A DNA stretch of 8,739 bases from Wenzhouxiangella sp. (GCA_007135355.1 SLJA01000247.1:1-8739), one strand, 5' to 3'; shown: positions 1 to 6,845, counted from the first letter of the stretch. Notes: generated by a model from the sequence alone, not told the origin. Program-made: numbers and translations.

Positions 1-30
1 AGGTCGGGGTTACACCCCCGACGGGCGATG
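1..30 (+). repeat. Dispersed palindromic (REP-like) repeat, copy 1, probably cut by the window edge
   Basis: The copy reads AGGTCGG, ten variable bases, CCGACGG, then a segment ending ATG. Bases 3-9 (GTCGGGG) and 16-22 (CCCCGAC) form a perfect 7-bp stem with a 6-base loop. Copy 2 lies at 66-95 in the opposite orientation with the same flanks and spacing but a different stem interior, so the pair is a head-to-head, BIME-like arrangement. It sits just beyond the 3' end of the leftward DUF368 gene, where such repeats usually lie. Left-hand bases corresponding to the CACGT outside copy 2 would be outside the window. Whether it is abundant in the genome cannot be judged here. Confidence 0.55.
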
Positions 31-65
31 ACCAGTCCGATCCGAATGATTGGGGTCACGGCAAA

Positions 66-95
66 CATGGGCCGTCGGCCACGTAGGGCCGACCT
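66..95 (-). repeat. Dispersed palindromic (REP-like) repeat, copy 2, inverted relative to copy 1
   Basis: On the minus strand this reads AGGTCGG, ten bases, CCGACGG, CCCATG, matching copy 1 in both conserved blocks and in their spacing. Two mutually exclusive hairpins can form: 74-80 with 87-93 (7-bp stem, loop 81-86) and 80-87 with 93-100 (8-bp stem CACGTAGG/CCTACGTG, loop 88-92). The repeat overlaps the TAG stop of the DUF368 gene, so the stop codon comes from the repeat. It could slow 3' RNA decay or act as a weak terminator. No U-tract follows on the minus strand, so a classical intrinsic terminator is not supported. Confidence 0.55.
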
Positions 96-1020
96 ACGTG
101 AGATCTTGGCCAGGCCGAGCGGAACGATCAAGGCGCGCAAAGGCGACGACCAGTGCAACTCCCAGCAGGCAACACACCGTCACCGCTAGAATCTGCGCCG
201 GCTGCCCCGTCAACGCCTCGAATCCGGCCGGGCCCATGCGGCGGCCAGGACCAAGCGTGCCGTCAGCCGCCGCTTGCCACGGCCAAAGCATATTCAGCGA
301 GCCGGCCATAAATCCGGTCAGCAGCGCGATGGTCGAGTCATGATGGCGCCGGAACAGCTTTGAAAGAATCCGCGCAATGCCAAAAATCCCGATCACAGCG
401 CCGCTGCCGAACACACCAATTGTCAGCAGGTCGCGCTCGACCACCGCGCGCACGATGACCTCGTATTGGCCCATGATCAAGAGCAGGAAACTGCCGGAAA
501 TCCCCGGCAAAAACATTGCACCGATCGCGATCGCCCCGGCGACGAAAATCATCCACAGTGTTTCTGGGGTCCGTCCCACACCCAACACCGTGATGCTGAG
601 ACCAATGGCCACGCCGATTGCCAGAAATACCCAGTGACGAGCGCACCAGCGCTTGAGCCGCAGCATGATCAGCGGCACCGAGGCGGCAATCAGCCCAAAG
701 AAAAACGCCCACAACAGCACGCGCTGATGGATCAGCAGCCAGTTCATCATTTCGGCCACACTGAACAGCGCAATGAGCAGGCCTGAGAACACGGCCAGCA
801 GGAAGTTCCCATTGATGGCATACCAGAAGGCACGAAAACCCCGCTCGCGCAGATCTTGCAGCCGTGCCGGCCCAAGCTGCGCCAGGCTCTGGATCAGCTC
901 CTCGTAGATGCCGGTAATGAAGGCCACTGTGCCGCCGGAAACGCCGGGCACGGTGTCGGCCACCCCCATGGCCGCACCCTTGATGAACAAGGGCACATGG
1001 TCGATCGGACGGCGAATCAT
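94..1020 (-). CDS. DUF368 family membrane protein, probable undecaprenyl-phosphate flippase (PopT family)
   Basis: This 308-residue protein is almost entirely hydrophobic segments. Two inverted-topology signatures identify the DUF368 family: GVADTVPGVSGGT at about 19-31 and MFLPGISGS at about 169-177. Known family members (PopT) return undecaprenyl phosphate, the lipid carrier for peptidoglycan and other envelope glycans, to the cytoplasmic face of the inner membrane. Function here is inferred from the family. The ATG overlaps the aceK stop as ATGA (1017-1020), which fixes the start and implies translational coupling. The length is normal for the family. The C-terminus ends DLT at a TAG inside a palindromic repeat, so a few original C-terminal residues may have been replaced. 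Family membership is near certain, the exact transport role less so. Confidence 0.93.
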   Translation of the reverse strand: MIRRPIDHVPLFIKGAAMGVADTVPGVSGGTVAFITGIYEELIQSLAQLGPARLQDLRERGFRAFWYAINGNFLLAVFSGLLIALFSVAEMMNWLLIHQRVLLWAFFFGLIAASVPLIMLRLKRWCARHWVFLAIGVAIGLSITVLGVGRTPETLWMIFVAGAIAIGAMFLPGISGSFLLLIMGQYEVIVRAVVERDLLTIGVFGSGAVIGIFGIARILSKLFRRHHDSTIALLTGFMAGSLNMLWPWQAAADGTLGPGRRMGPAGFEALTGQPAQILAVTVCCLLGVALVVAFARLDRSARPGQDLT

Positions 1021-2759
1021 GCCGCCGCTTTCCCGTGCAGACGGGAGGCTGGCGAGTACGGCGGCACATCCAGAGCCTCACCGGCCTTGAGTCGGGCGTG
1101 GACGTCCTGCCACCAGGCTGGATCAAACAGATCGGGATGGCGCTCATGGAGCAGCTCAAGATGCTCGGCACTCAGGCCCATAAAGCGCGGAAACTGCTCT
1201 GGGAACACGTCGTTGTCATCGACGTTGAACCAAGGCTCGTCATTGAGCTCCATGATGTCGTCTCTGGAAGGCGGCAGGCGGCGAAAGCGGCACTCGGTCA
1301 TCAGGCGCAACTCGTCATAGTCATAGAAGATGACCCGCCCGGAACGGGTGACGCCGAAGTTCTTCGGCAGCAGATCGCCGGCGAAGATATTGGACCGCGC
1401 TAGATCCTTGACCGCCTGGGCATAGTCCAATACAGCCGCGGCGGCCGCCTCCTCATCAACTTCCTTCAAGTACAAATCCAGCGGCCGCAGTCGCCGCTCC
1501 ACGTAGCAGTGACGGATGACAATACCATCGCCATCGACCTGTAGGTTGCGCCCGCACTCGGCCTGCAGTTCCTGCAGCAGCGCCGGGGAGAACTGCTCGC
1601 GCGGAAAACGCAGGTCCTTGAACTCCTGGGCATCGATCAGGCGCCCCACGCGATCGTGGCGAAACACCAGGTGATAGCGCTCCTTGACCTGACGCCGACC
1701 GAATTTCTTGACCGGGGCGAAGTGGTCGCGGATCAGCTTGAACACCAGCGGAAACGACGGCAGGGTGAAAACCAGCATGACTAGACCGCGCTGGCCGTCG
1801 GCCTCAACCAGCTGCTCATCGGGTCGAGCCTGCAGCTGGCGAAAAAAGGCGCGGTAACGTTCGGTTTTGCCCTGCTTGACCCGACCGAGCACGGTGTAGA
1901 GCTCCTCGACCGGCTTGTCCGGCAGCAGGGTGCGCAGGAACACCACCGCGTCGCCCACGGTGGGCAGATCGGCCATGAAGTAGCTGAAGGTATAACCGAA
2001 CAGGATACTCACCTCGCGTCGGGTGGTCAGCAGCGCATCCGCATAGACGCCCGTGGAGCCCCGGCATAGAGCAATCACGCAGGGCACATAGCGCTCGGCA
2101 CCATAGGCGCGCCCCAGCAGATAGGCACGACCCTCGCGGTAGAACACTGTTTCCAGAAGCTCGATGGCGACCACCGTGGGCGATCCATCCTGAGCGAACA
2201 CGGCCCTGAGCGATTGCGCCAGGGCGGCGGCATCGGATCCAAGGTCGCGGTATGGCAACCGGAAGGCGTGATCACTGAGGACGCGGCTGAAGGTCCGCTC
2301 GAGGTCACCGCCCACCGCGTAGATCAGGCGGGAGACCGGGTGAGTGATGCGGTCGGTGGGCTCGATATCCAGGGCAACAAATTCGATCGCCGGATCAACA
2401 CCACGTGTCTTGTGCAGACGCCGCGATATGGTGTTGAAGAAGGTCTTGTAGAGCTCGGCGTCGAGCTGGCCTTCAATCAGCTCGGCGTACTGGCCGCGAA
2501 TATCACCCCAGAGCGTGCGTGAAAACAGGCGCTCGTTAAGGTGTTGTTCGAGGGCGGAGATGGTTTCATTGACCGCCTGGTCGTAAAGATTAAAGCGCGC
2601 TACCGAATCGCGTCGCATCCCGGCTCGCTCACCCTTCTCGAAGCGTCGCTTCGCCCGACGCGTAATGTCGCCAAAGCTGGCGTTATAGTCATCGAAAGCA
2701 GCCACAAGCCGTTGGGCTGCCCCGACAATCAGGTTGGCGCGGGAGTTGGGGGGGGACAT
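1017..2759 (-). CDS. aceK: Isocitrate dehydrogenase kinase/phosphatase
   Basis: AceK is a cytoplasmic bifunctional enzyme that phosphorylates and dephosphorylates isocitrate dehydrogenase, setting the split between the TCA cycle and the glyoxylate shunt. From the chosen ATG it has 580 residues, close to the usual ~575-580. Visible motifs are the ATP loop ADGQRGLVM (320-328), the FK lysine (K341), the catalytic-loop GDLLPKNFG with D462 and N467, and FYDYDE with the metal-binding D480. Each sits five residues beyond its E. coli counterpart (K336, D457, N462, D475), which supports this start. An in-frame GTG at 2876 would add 39 residues and has the better Shine-Dalgarno sequence (AAGAAGGA, 5-base spacer), but the added stretch looks non-protein-like and contains a possible -10 box. 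No isocitrate lyase or malate synthase gene is adjacent. The gene is coupled to the downstream DUF368 gene. Confidence 0.97.
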   Translation of the reverse strand: MSPPNSRANLIVGAAQRLVAAFDDYNASFGDITRRAKRRFEKGERAGMRRDSVARFNLYDQAVNETISALEQHLNERLFSRTLWGDIRGQYAELIEGQLDAELYKTFFNTISRRLHKTRGVDPAIEFVALDIEPTDRITHPVSRLIYAVGGDLERTFSRVLSDHAFRLPYRDLGSDAAALAQSLRAVFAQDGSPTVVAIELLETVFYREGRAYLLGRAYGAERYVPCVIALCRGSTGVYADALLTTRREVSILFGYTFSYFMADLPTVGDAVVFLRTLLPDKPVEELYTVLGRVKQGKTERYRAFFRQLQARPDEQLVEADGQRGLVMLVFTLPSFPLVFKLIRDHFAPVKKFGRRQVKERYHLVFRHDRVGRLIDAQEFKDLRFPREQFSPALLQELQAECGRNLQVDGDGIVIRHCYVERRLRPLDLYLKEVDEEAAAAAVLDYAQAVKDLARSNIFAGDLLPKNFGVTRSGRVIFYDYDELRLMTECRFRRLPPSRDDIMELNDEPWFNVDDNDVFPEQFPRFMGLSAEHLELLHERHPDLFDPAWWQDVHARLKAGEALDVPPYSPASRLHGKAAA

Positions 2760-2786
2760 GAGCGATGACGAAAGAACCCAGTCCCA

Positions 2787-2792
2787 ATTGTA
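2787..2792 (-). promoter_or_regulatory. Possible -10 box for aceK
   Basis: The minus strand reads TACAAT here, about 28 bases before the aceK ATG at 2759. Transcription from it would leave a leader of about 20 nt. No good -35 hexamer is found at 16-18 bp spacing (only GC-rich sequence), and no clear Shine-Dalgarno precedes the ATG. The call is tentative. If transcription starts here, the GTG at 2876 cannot be the translation start for that transcript. Confidence 0.3.
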
Positions 2793-2895
2793 GCGGCGCG
2801 GGCGGTCTTGCGGGCCTGTTCCGGGCGCCGAGATTCCTGTCGACCCCATTCTCAACCTCAGCCACTTTGAAGGCACCTTAATCCTTCTTCAGGCA

Positions 2896-2928
2896 ATCGT
2901 CAGCCAATCATCAGCCAATAGTCATGCA
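2896..2928 (+). repeat. Three near-tandem 11-bp units in the divergent intergenic region
   Basis: Units ATCGTCAGCCA (2896-2906), ATCATCAGCCA (2907-2917) and ATAGTCATGCA (2918-2928) follow without gaps. The first two differ at one base and the third is more diverged. The 11-bp period is about one helical turn, so the units would lie on the same DNA face. The array sits between the aceK start region and the rightward truncated ORF, and its last unit contains that ORF's ATG. It could be a regulator binding array or just a local duplication. Confidence 0.4.
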
Positions 2929-3142
2929 AGCGGCCGGCCGTTGCATTGAACTGAAAGCGGCCTTGGGGGATGGCCCTTTCGCGAACGAACCCGATCCCGA
3001 GCCTGAGCCCGAACCTGCGGTCGGCGAAAGTCCGGTCGGCCTCTGGCATCTGGTCGTCGACTTTCCGGAAATGCCACCGTTTCTGGACATCATCGTGTTC
3101 CACGAAGGCGGCACCCTGAGTGAATCCAATTTGATGAGCTGA
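2924..3142 (+). pseudogene. Truncated hypothetical protein with an FHEGGTLSES motif
   Basis: The 72-codon frame runs from ATG at 2924 (open back to a TAA at 2879-2881) to TGA. It has an acidic proline linker (EPDPEPEPEP, about residues 22-31), then GLWHLVVDF...PPFLDIIVFHEGGTLSES. That last stretch resembles the opening of a family of roughly 150-residue uncharacterised secreted proteins that begin with GTW-type strands and a TFHxGGTLSE motif, perhaps lipocalin-like beta-barrels. In that family the motif lies near the start and a long C-terminal part follows; here the frame ends two residues later. No signal peptide or strong ribosome binding site is seen. It is most likely a 3'-truncated remnant. 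The family comparison is from memory, and a genuine short protein is not excluded. It converges on the gene ending at 3165. Confidence 0.5.
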
Positions 3143-3164
3143 TCCAAAATCAAAAAAGCGGCGA

Positions 3165-4652
3165 TTATTCCTCGAAGCGATCTCGCATCATCTGATCGAA
3201 AACCTCGACATACAGCGTGTCGCCCTCCCGAAACAGAACAAAGGCATTTGGATTGATCACCTCCAATTGGGGCAAATCACCGCTGATCTCGCCGCTGGCG
3301 GTGAGGATGGGATAAACACCGTCCAGGGGTGTATTGCCGTAGTTGCCCGGCAGCATCGAAAGATTGATCGTTCCGCCCGAGAAGCTGGCTTCACCGCTGA
3401 TTTCGACCCGGTCAAGCACGGCTCCGGGCGCAAACTGGACCTCGAGCACCGCGTTGTCGCCATGGCTGTAGTCGCCGTCGATGGACAGCGTGGCCGATTG
3501 ACCAGGGCTGGCCACCAGCCTGCCCTCGTTAACCACCTCACCCAACTGCCCGCCGGCGCCGAACACCGCGCCTTGGTCAATGCTCAGGTCGCCGCTGTAA
3601 TCAAGCGGTTCGCCGGAAAACAGCGTCGTCCCGCTCTCGGCTCGGATCAGACCGGAGGCGCTGGCGCCGACAGGACCTTCGATGGGAAACGGCAGATCCA
3701 GTGCCCCGCTGTGGTTGAACACCAGCGTGCCCACCCCGCCATTGAATAGAATGCCGCCGTCCAAAACCATTTGCCCCGGTGGTTCGGGCCCCTCACCGGG
3801 CGGACCGCCAATCACCATTTCGCCAGCCGATCCGGCGTTGCTGGCGATGACCAGCCGATGGTTCGATGGTGAGCCTGCACCCGTAATCTCCAGCATGGCG
3901 CCATCAGCCAGGCGCATGGTGCCACTGGCCAGGGCCGTGCCAAGAGCGCCGCCGTTGCCAACATGAAGTCGAGATCCCGATAGCAAGGAGCCCGGACCGG
4001 TTAGCAGAATCTCACCCATGGTCCCCGCCGCTTGAGCCACGGTAGAAGTGGCGCCGGCCCAGGTCACCTGCGCCCCATCCTTGATGGTCATCTCGCCCGA
4101 ACCCGAGTGGCCCAACCAGAAGCGGCCTTCGAAATCGAGCCTGGTACCAGGGCCGCTGATGGTAATGCTGCCGCTGGCGTTGGCATTGCTTTGGCCGAAT
4201 GAGGTAACACCGCCCCAAAGCACGTGCATTCGACCGCCGTCTTCAATCTCCACCTCTGCTGAGCCGAAGGCCCCAATACTGATGGATTCAACCTGCCATA
4301 ACGAATCGGCCCCGCTGATCCGGACTCGACCATCGCCGGCAAACTGGCTGCCGATCGCAGCGCTCGTTCCCGACACCAGACTGCCACTATTGAGGATGTT
4401 CAATTCACCCCGGCTGGTGTGACCCACGGAAAAGCTGCTTCCAGTCTCGGCCGCTCCGCCGTCGATCACAGCCGGATTCGGGTCGTCGGTGTTGATACGA
4501 ACGCTGTTGATTCCGGCGTTCGGCACGCCGCCGCTCCAGTTGCCCGAATCGAACCAGTCTTCGGACTCGACCCCGGTCCATTCGTTGGCCCGCGCTCCGG
4601 ACGCGGCCAGCAAAATGGCAGCGGCCAGTCCCATCGTCAAACGATGATTCAT
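3165..4652 (-). CDS. Secreted beta-helix protein with T5SS/PEP-CTERM-associated repeats and a DRFE C-terminus
   Basis: This 495-residue protein has a Sec signal peptide (residues 1-22, cleavage near ARA-N). EWTGVESEDWFDSGNWSGGVPNAG follows in two parts, the typical opening of autotransporter-like passenger proteins. Residues about 70-270 carry repeats of the T5SS/PEP-CTERM-associated type (GELNILNSGSLVSG, GSAEVEIEDGGRMHV, GSGEMTIKDGAQVTW, ALASGTMRLADGAML), which stack as a beta-solenoid. The part up to about 480 resembles the rest of an autotransporter passenger, but there is no beta-barrel translocator and no PEP-CTERM anchor. It ends DQMMRDRFEE, like its two neighbours. The start is fixed by the signal peptide and by GGGAGA with a 5-base spacer. 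It lies 33 bp downstream of the 585-residue gene and is probably in its operon. Likely exported and possibly surface-associated; substrate unknown. A poly-T run follows the stop but has no convincing hairpin. Confidence 0.88.
   Translation of the reverse strand: MNHRLTMGLAAAILLAASGARANEWTGVESEDWFDSGNWSGGVPNAGINSVRINTDDPNPAVIDGGAAETGSSFSVGHTSRGELNILNSGSLVSGTSAAIGSQFAGDGRVRISGADSLWQVESISIGAFGSAEVEIEDGGRMHVLWGGVTSFGQSNANASGSITISGPGTRLDFEGRFWLGHSGSGEMTIKDGAQVTWAGATSTVAQAAGTMGEILLTGPGSLLSGSRLHVGNGGALGTALASGTMRLADGAMLEITGAGSPSNHRLVIASNAGSAGEMVIGGPPGEGPEPPGQMVLDGGILFNGGVGTLVFNHSGALDLPFPIEGPVGASASGLIRAESGTTLFSGEPLDYSGDLSIDQGAVFGAGGQLGEVVNEGRLVASPGQSATLSIDGDYSHGDNAVLEVQFAPGAVLDRVEISGEASFSGGTINLSMLPGNYGNTPLDGVYPILTASGEISGDLPQLEVINPNAFVLFREGDTLYVEVFDQMMRDRFEE
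4471..4496 (+). repeat. 26-bp exact repeat, copy A (inside the 495-residue secreted protein gene)
   Basis: This stretch is identical, in the same orientation, to 6844-6869. On the minus strand it encodes INTDDPNPA, part of VRINTDDPNPAVI near residue 51 of the 495-residue protein, a normal N-terminal segment for such passengers. Copy A therefore looks like the native context and copy B the displaced one. A 26-bp exact match in under 9 kb is not expected by chance. Confidence 0.85.
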
Positions 4653-4685
4653 GCTGTTCTCCCGTTTTGTTCCATCGAATCTTGA

Positions 4686-6443
4686 TTACCGCTCTTCTTC
4701 CGCCATCGGCCTTGCTGCTGCCGAGCTGTCCAGCTCCAGGCCGGCCACACGACCAACCAAAGTGGCGAGCTGGGATGTACCGCCAGCATCAGGCTCCTCG
4801 AATCGATCGTCAAACAGGCGATCGAAATCGGCTTCGATGGCCCCCATGTCGGTGCGCCCGCCCAGCACGCGCGGAAACCCCGGTCCACGCTGATCGTGCT
4901 CCGGGGGCGGCGCGAAGGTCGGATCACCGGCATTGAGCAAGGGACTGGCCGGCTGCGGATGGTGACTGAACGTCGGCCCGCCGTTTTCGCCCAGCGGACC
5001 CAGCAGCGGATCGTCGCCGAACCGGTTGCCCGTACCAGTCGGTGCAAAACCGTTGGCATCGGTGACCAGGGTGTAGTCCAGCTCCAAATCCTCGCCGGTA
5101 TCGACATCCCCGGGATCCGGATTCACCGCGGCGGATGTCCAGGCCACTATGTCATTGCCGTTTTCATCAGCCGCCTGGTTGCCGGCGACCACCGAATTGA
5201 ACAAGCGGATGGTGCCGGTATCGTTACGGAAGGAAACCCCGCCACCCAGGCTCAAAACCGGGTCGGTTGCCGTATTGTTGACGATGGTGAGGTGTTCCAG
5301 GTGGGCCAGGTGGAAGGCCTGCCGATGCACGGAAATGCCGCCTCCGCGAGGCGCCTGGTTGCCCGAGATGGTTGTGTTGACGATACGCAGCGCGGGATCC
5401 GGACCAGTGCCCGAGAATTGCCGGAGCATCAGTCCACCGCCCTCGGTGCCGCTGGTATTGCCGTGAATGGCGCTGGCGGCGATGAGCCCTTGACCGAACA
5501 CCCGAATGAAGGCTCCGCCGCCGCTGAAAGCGGTCTGATTGCCGGCGATGGTGGAGCGCTGGATGTCCAGATTGAAGCCTTCAAACCAGACTCCAGCGCC
5601 AACGCTGTCGCCGGCATTGCCGGAGACGACGCTGTCATGAAGAACCAGTTCGCCGCCGTTGACGGTAACGCCACCGTAGGGGGTAATCGACCCGACCAGA
5701 TTGTTGGTGATCTGGCTATCGAAAACGTGAAGGTCGCCCGCCGACCAGACCCCACCGCCGGCGTTGCCGCTGATGATCGTGTCACGGATCACGAGCAAAT
5801 CATTGCTGAAGGATCGAACGCCGACTCGATGGTTTCCGCTGATTACGGAGTTGCGAATGGTGGTCTCACTGGGATGAAAATCGATTTCGAGACCTTTCCA
5901 CTGATTGTCGACCAGACGAACATGGTCCAGCACCAGGTTGTCGACGCCCTGAGCAAATATGGCACCGGCCCCCACCAGGCTGGAGTCTCCGGCGTTGGTC
6001 AGCGTCAGGTCGGCGATATGGACGTCGTTGGCCTGACCGGCATTGGCGCCGTCGATGTCGAAGATGGCGGCCATCTGGTTGCCGTTGATGGCCAGCTCGC
6101 CGGCGCCCGGACCCAAGATGATCAAATCCTCGGTGACGGCAATGGCGCCCGCGGTGAGGACAATCTCGCCGTTGACCGAAAACACGATGGTGTCCTGTCC
6201 AACCTGTCCGGACTGGCATCCGCCATGCGCCGTGTCGTCATTAGCCGAGCGAACGGCATCGCGCAGCGTACAGGCAGCCGGGTCGCTCCCGTCAGCCAGG
6301 GAATCCACCTCGATAGTGTTGCCGTTAGCCCGGCCCATCTGACCACTTTCCGGCGGAGTCCAATCGCCTGCGGCGGCACATGCCGCCCACATCACCGTGA
6401 GCAGGCCGGCGGCCGTCAAGCCTTTGGCAAGAATGCTATTCAT
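4686..6443 (-). CDS. Secreted right-handed parallel beta-helix protein (CSLREA-like, choice-of-anchor-Q-like)
   Basis: This 585-residue protein starts at an ATG preceded by GGGAGG with a 4-base spacer. The frame is open further upstream, but only this start gives a signal peptide (MNSILAKGLTAAGLLTVMWA then ACAAA-G, cleavage near residue 25). TIEVDSLADG...CTLRDAVRSAN (about 43-68) matches the CSLREA-type N-terminal element. Residues about 100-450 are beta-helix rungs with recurrent SxISGNxxxxGGG turns. PLLNAGD...DQRGPGFPRVLGGRTDMGAIE (501-537) is the choice-of-anchor-Q type end. The DRLFDDRFE motif (541-549) follows, then an unusual 36-residue Ala/Glu/Leu-rich tail. Such proteins are exported and often bind or cleave polysaccharides, but no catalytic site is recognisable. 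It is divergent from the broken regulator gene and probably co-transcribed with the 495-residue gene. Confidence 0.9.
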   Translation of the reverse strand: MNSILAKGLTAAGLLTVMWAACAAAGDWTPPESGQMGRANGNTIEVDSLADGSDPAACTLRDAVRSANDDTAHGGCQSGQVGQDTIVFSVNGEIVLTAGAIAVTEDLIILGPGAGELAINGNQMAAIFDIDGANAGQANDVHIADLTLTNAGDSSLVGAGAIFAQGVDNLVLDHVRLVDNQWKGLEIDFHPSETTIRNSVISGNHRVGVRSFSNDLLVIRDTIISGNAGGGVWSAGDLHVFDSQITNNLVGSITPYGGVTVNGGELVLHDSVVSGNAGDSVGAGVWFEGFNLDIQRSTIAGNQTAFSGGGAFIRVFGQGLIAASAIHGNTSGTEGGGLMLRQFSGTGPDPALRIVNTTISGNQAPRGGGISVHRQAFHLAHLEHLTIVNNTATDPVLSLGGGVSFRNDTGTIRLFNSVVAGNQAADENGNDIVAWTSAAVNPDPGDVDTGEDLELDYTLVTDANGFAPTGTGNRFGDDPLLGPLGENGGPTFSHHPQPASPLLNAGDPTFAPPPEHDQRGPGFPRVLGGRTDMGAIEADFDRLFDDRFEEPDAGGTSQLATLVGRVAGLELDSSAAARPMAEEER

Positions 6444-6539
6444 GAAACCTCCCGTCATCGAATGCCAACGCGATTTCGCTGCGAGCCCTTTTTCTAGGCC
6501 AAACGACCAGCGCGGGCATGACGAACGCATGATTTTTGA
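6444..6539. promoter_or_regulatory. Divergent intergenic region between the beta-helix gene and the broken regulator
   Basis: These 96 bases must hold the promoter of the leftward secreted-protein operon and that of the rightward winged-helix gene. The strong ribosome binding site GGGAGG (minus strand) lies at its left end. The right end is AT-rich relative to the surroundings and runs into an inverted repeat at 6533-6554. No -10/-35 pair on either strand is good enough to call. A winged-helix gene transcribed divergently from an operon often regulates it, so this is the likely control region, although the regulator is broken. Confidence 0.4.
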
Positions 6540-6554
6540 GTGACTTTTCAAAAA
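6533..6554. promoter_or_regulatory. Perfect 7-bp inverted repeat, possible operator
   Basis: TTTTTGA (6533-6539) and TCAAAAA (6548-6554) are perfect inverted arms separated by 8 bases. The GTG used as the nominal start of the regulator frame lies in the loop. An AT-rich dyad in GC-rich DNA between divergent genes is a plausible site for a dimeric regulator. Winged-helix OmpR-type proteins more often use direct repeats, so the assignment is uncertain. Confidence 0.3.
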
Positions 6555-6845
6555 AGCCGCAGTCGGGCGGCTGGATCGTCCCGAGGGAATCGAATTCAGG
6601 GAAACAAAAACCACCGCTTCGACGCCTTCGAGCTGAACTGGAACACTCGCCAGCTTTTCCGGGAGGGTGAGCCCGTGGCCGTAGAGCTCAAGGCGCTGGA
6701 ACTGATTCGCTACCTTCTACTGCACCGCGATCGAGCCGTCGACAAGGACGAATTGGCCGCCGCCCTGTGGCCGGAACGGGTCATTTCCGACAGCGTCATC
6801 AGCCAGACCGTGCGCAAGGCCCGCGCGGCCGTCGGCGATGACGGC
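6540..6845 (+). pseudogene. Truncated winged-helix (CadC/OmpR-type Trans_reg_C) transcriptional regulator
   Basis: From GTG at 6540, residues 25-102 match an OmpR/PhoB-type winged helix: HRFDAFELNWNTRQLFREGE (opening strands), VAVELKALELIRYLLLH (helix 1), DKDELAAALWP (helix 2), ERVISDSVISQTVRKARAAVGDDG (recognition helix and lead-in). The family then continues with an IRTVxGxGYRF-type wing, and CadC-like members add a long C-terminal region. Here the wing is absent after DDGR, and the frame runs on to 7427 only as antisense of the next gene. The break coincides with a 26-bp copy of sequence from the 495-residue protein gene. The start is weak: no clear Shine-Dalgarno, and the frame closes at a TGA just upstream. 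It was probably once a local regulator of the divergent operon. Without the wing it is unlikely to bind DNA normally. Confidence 0.75.

Noticed and set aside
338..1171. A 277-codon minus-strand frame overlapping DUF368 and the end of aceK
   Set aside because: It is a shifted-frame shadow of two well-identified genes, rich in Arg/Cys/His, with no domain.
2900..3153. Minus-strand frames opposite the FHEGGTLSES ORF
   Set aside because: Their low-complexity GSGSGSG translations are antisense reads of the PEPEPEP linker; the plus-strand frame carries the domain-like sequence.
3143..3164. Bidirectional terminator between the convergent genes
   Set aside because: There is a run of six A/T (3152-3157) after the minus-strand stop, but no stable stem precedes it on either strand.
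6372..6443. Lipoprotein signal (lipobox) in the 585-residue protein at MWAAC
   Set aside because: The residue at -3 is Trp, which does not fit the [LVI][ASTVI][GAS]C lipobox; a standard signal peptidase I site nearby fits better.
4896..6497. A 533-codon plus-strand open frame antisense to the 585-residue secreted protein gene
   Set aside because: Its translation has no recognisable domain or signal and mirrors the Gly/Asn/Asp-rich beta-helix codons. The minus-strand frame has a signal peptide, ribosome binding site and known motifs.
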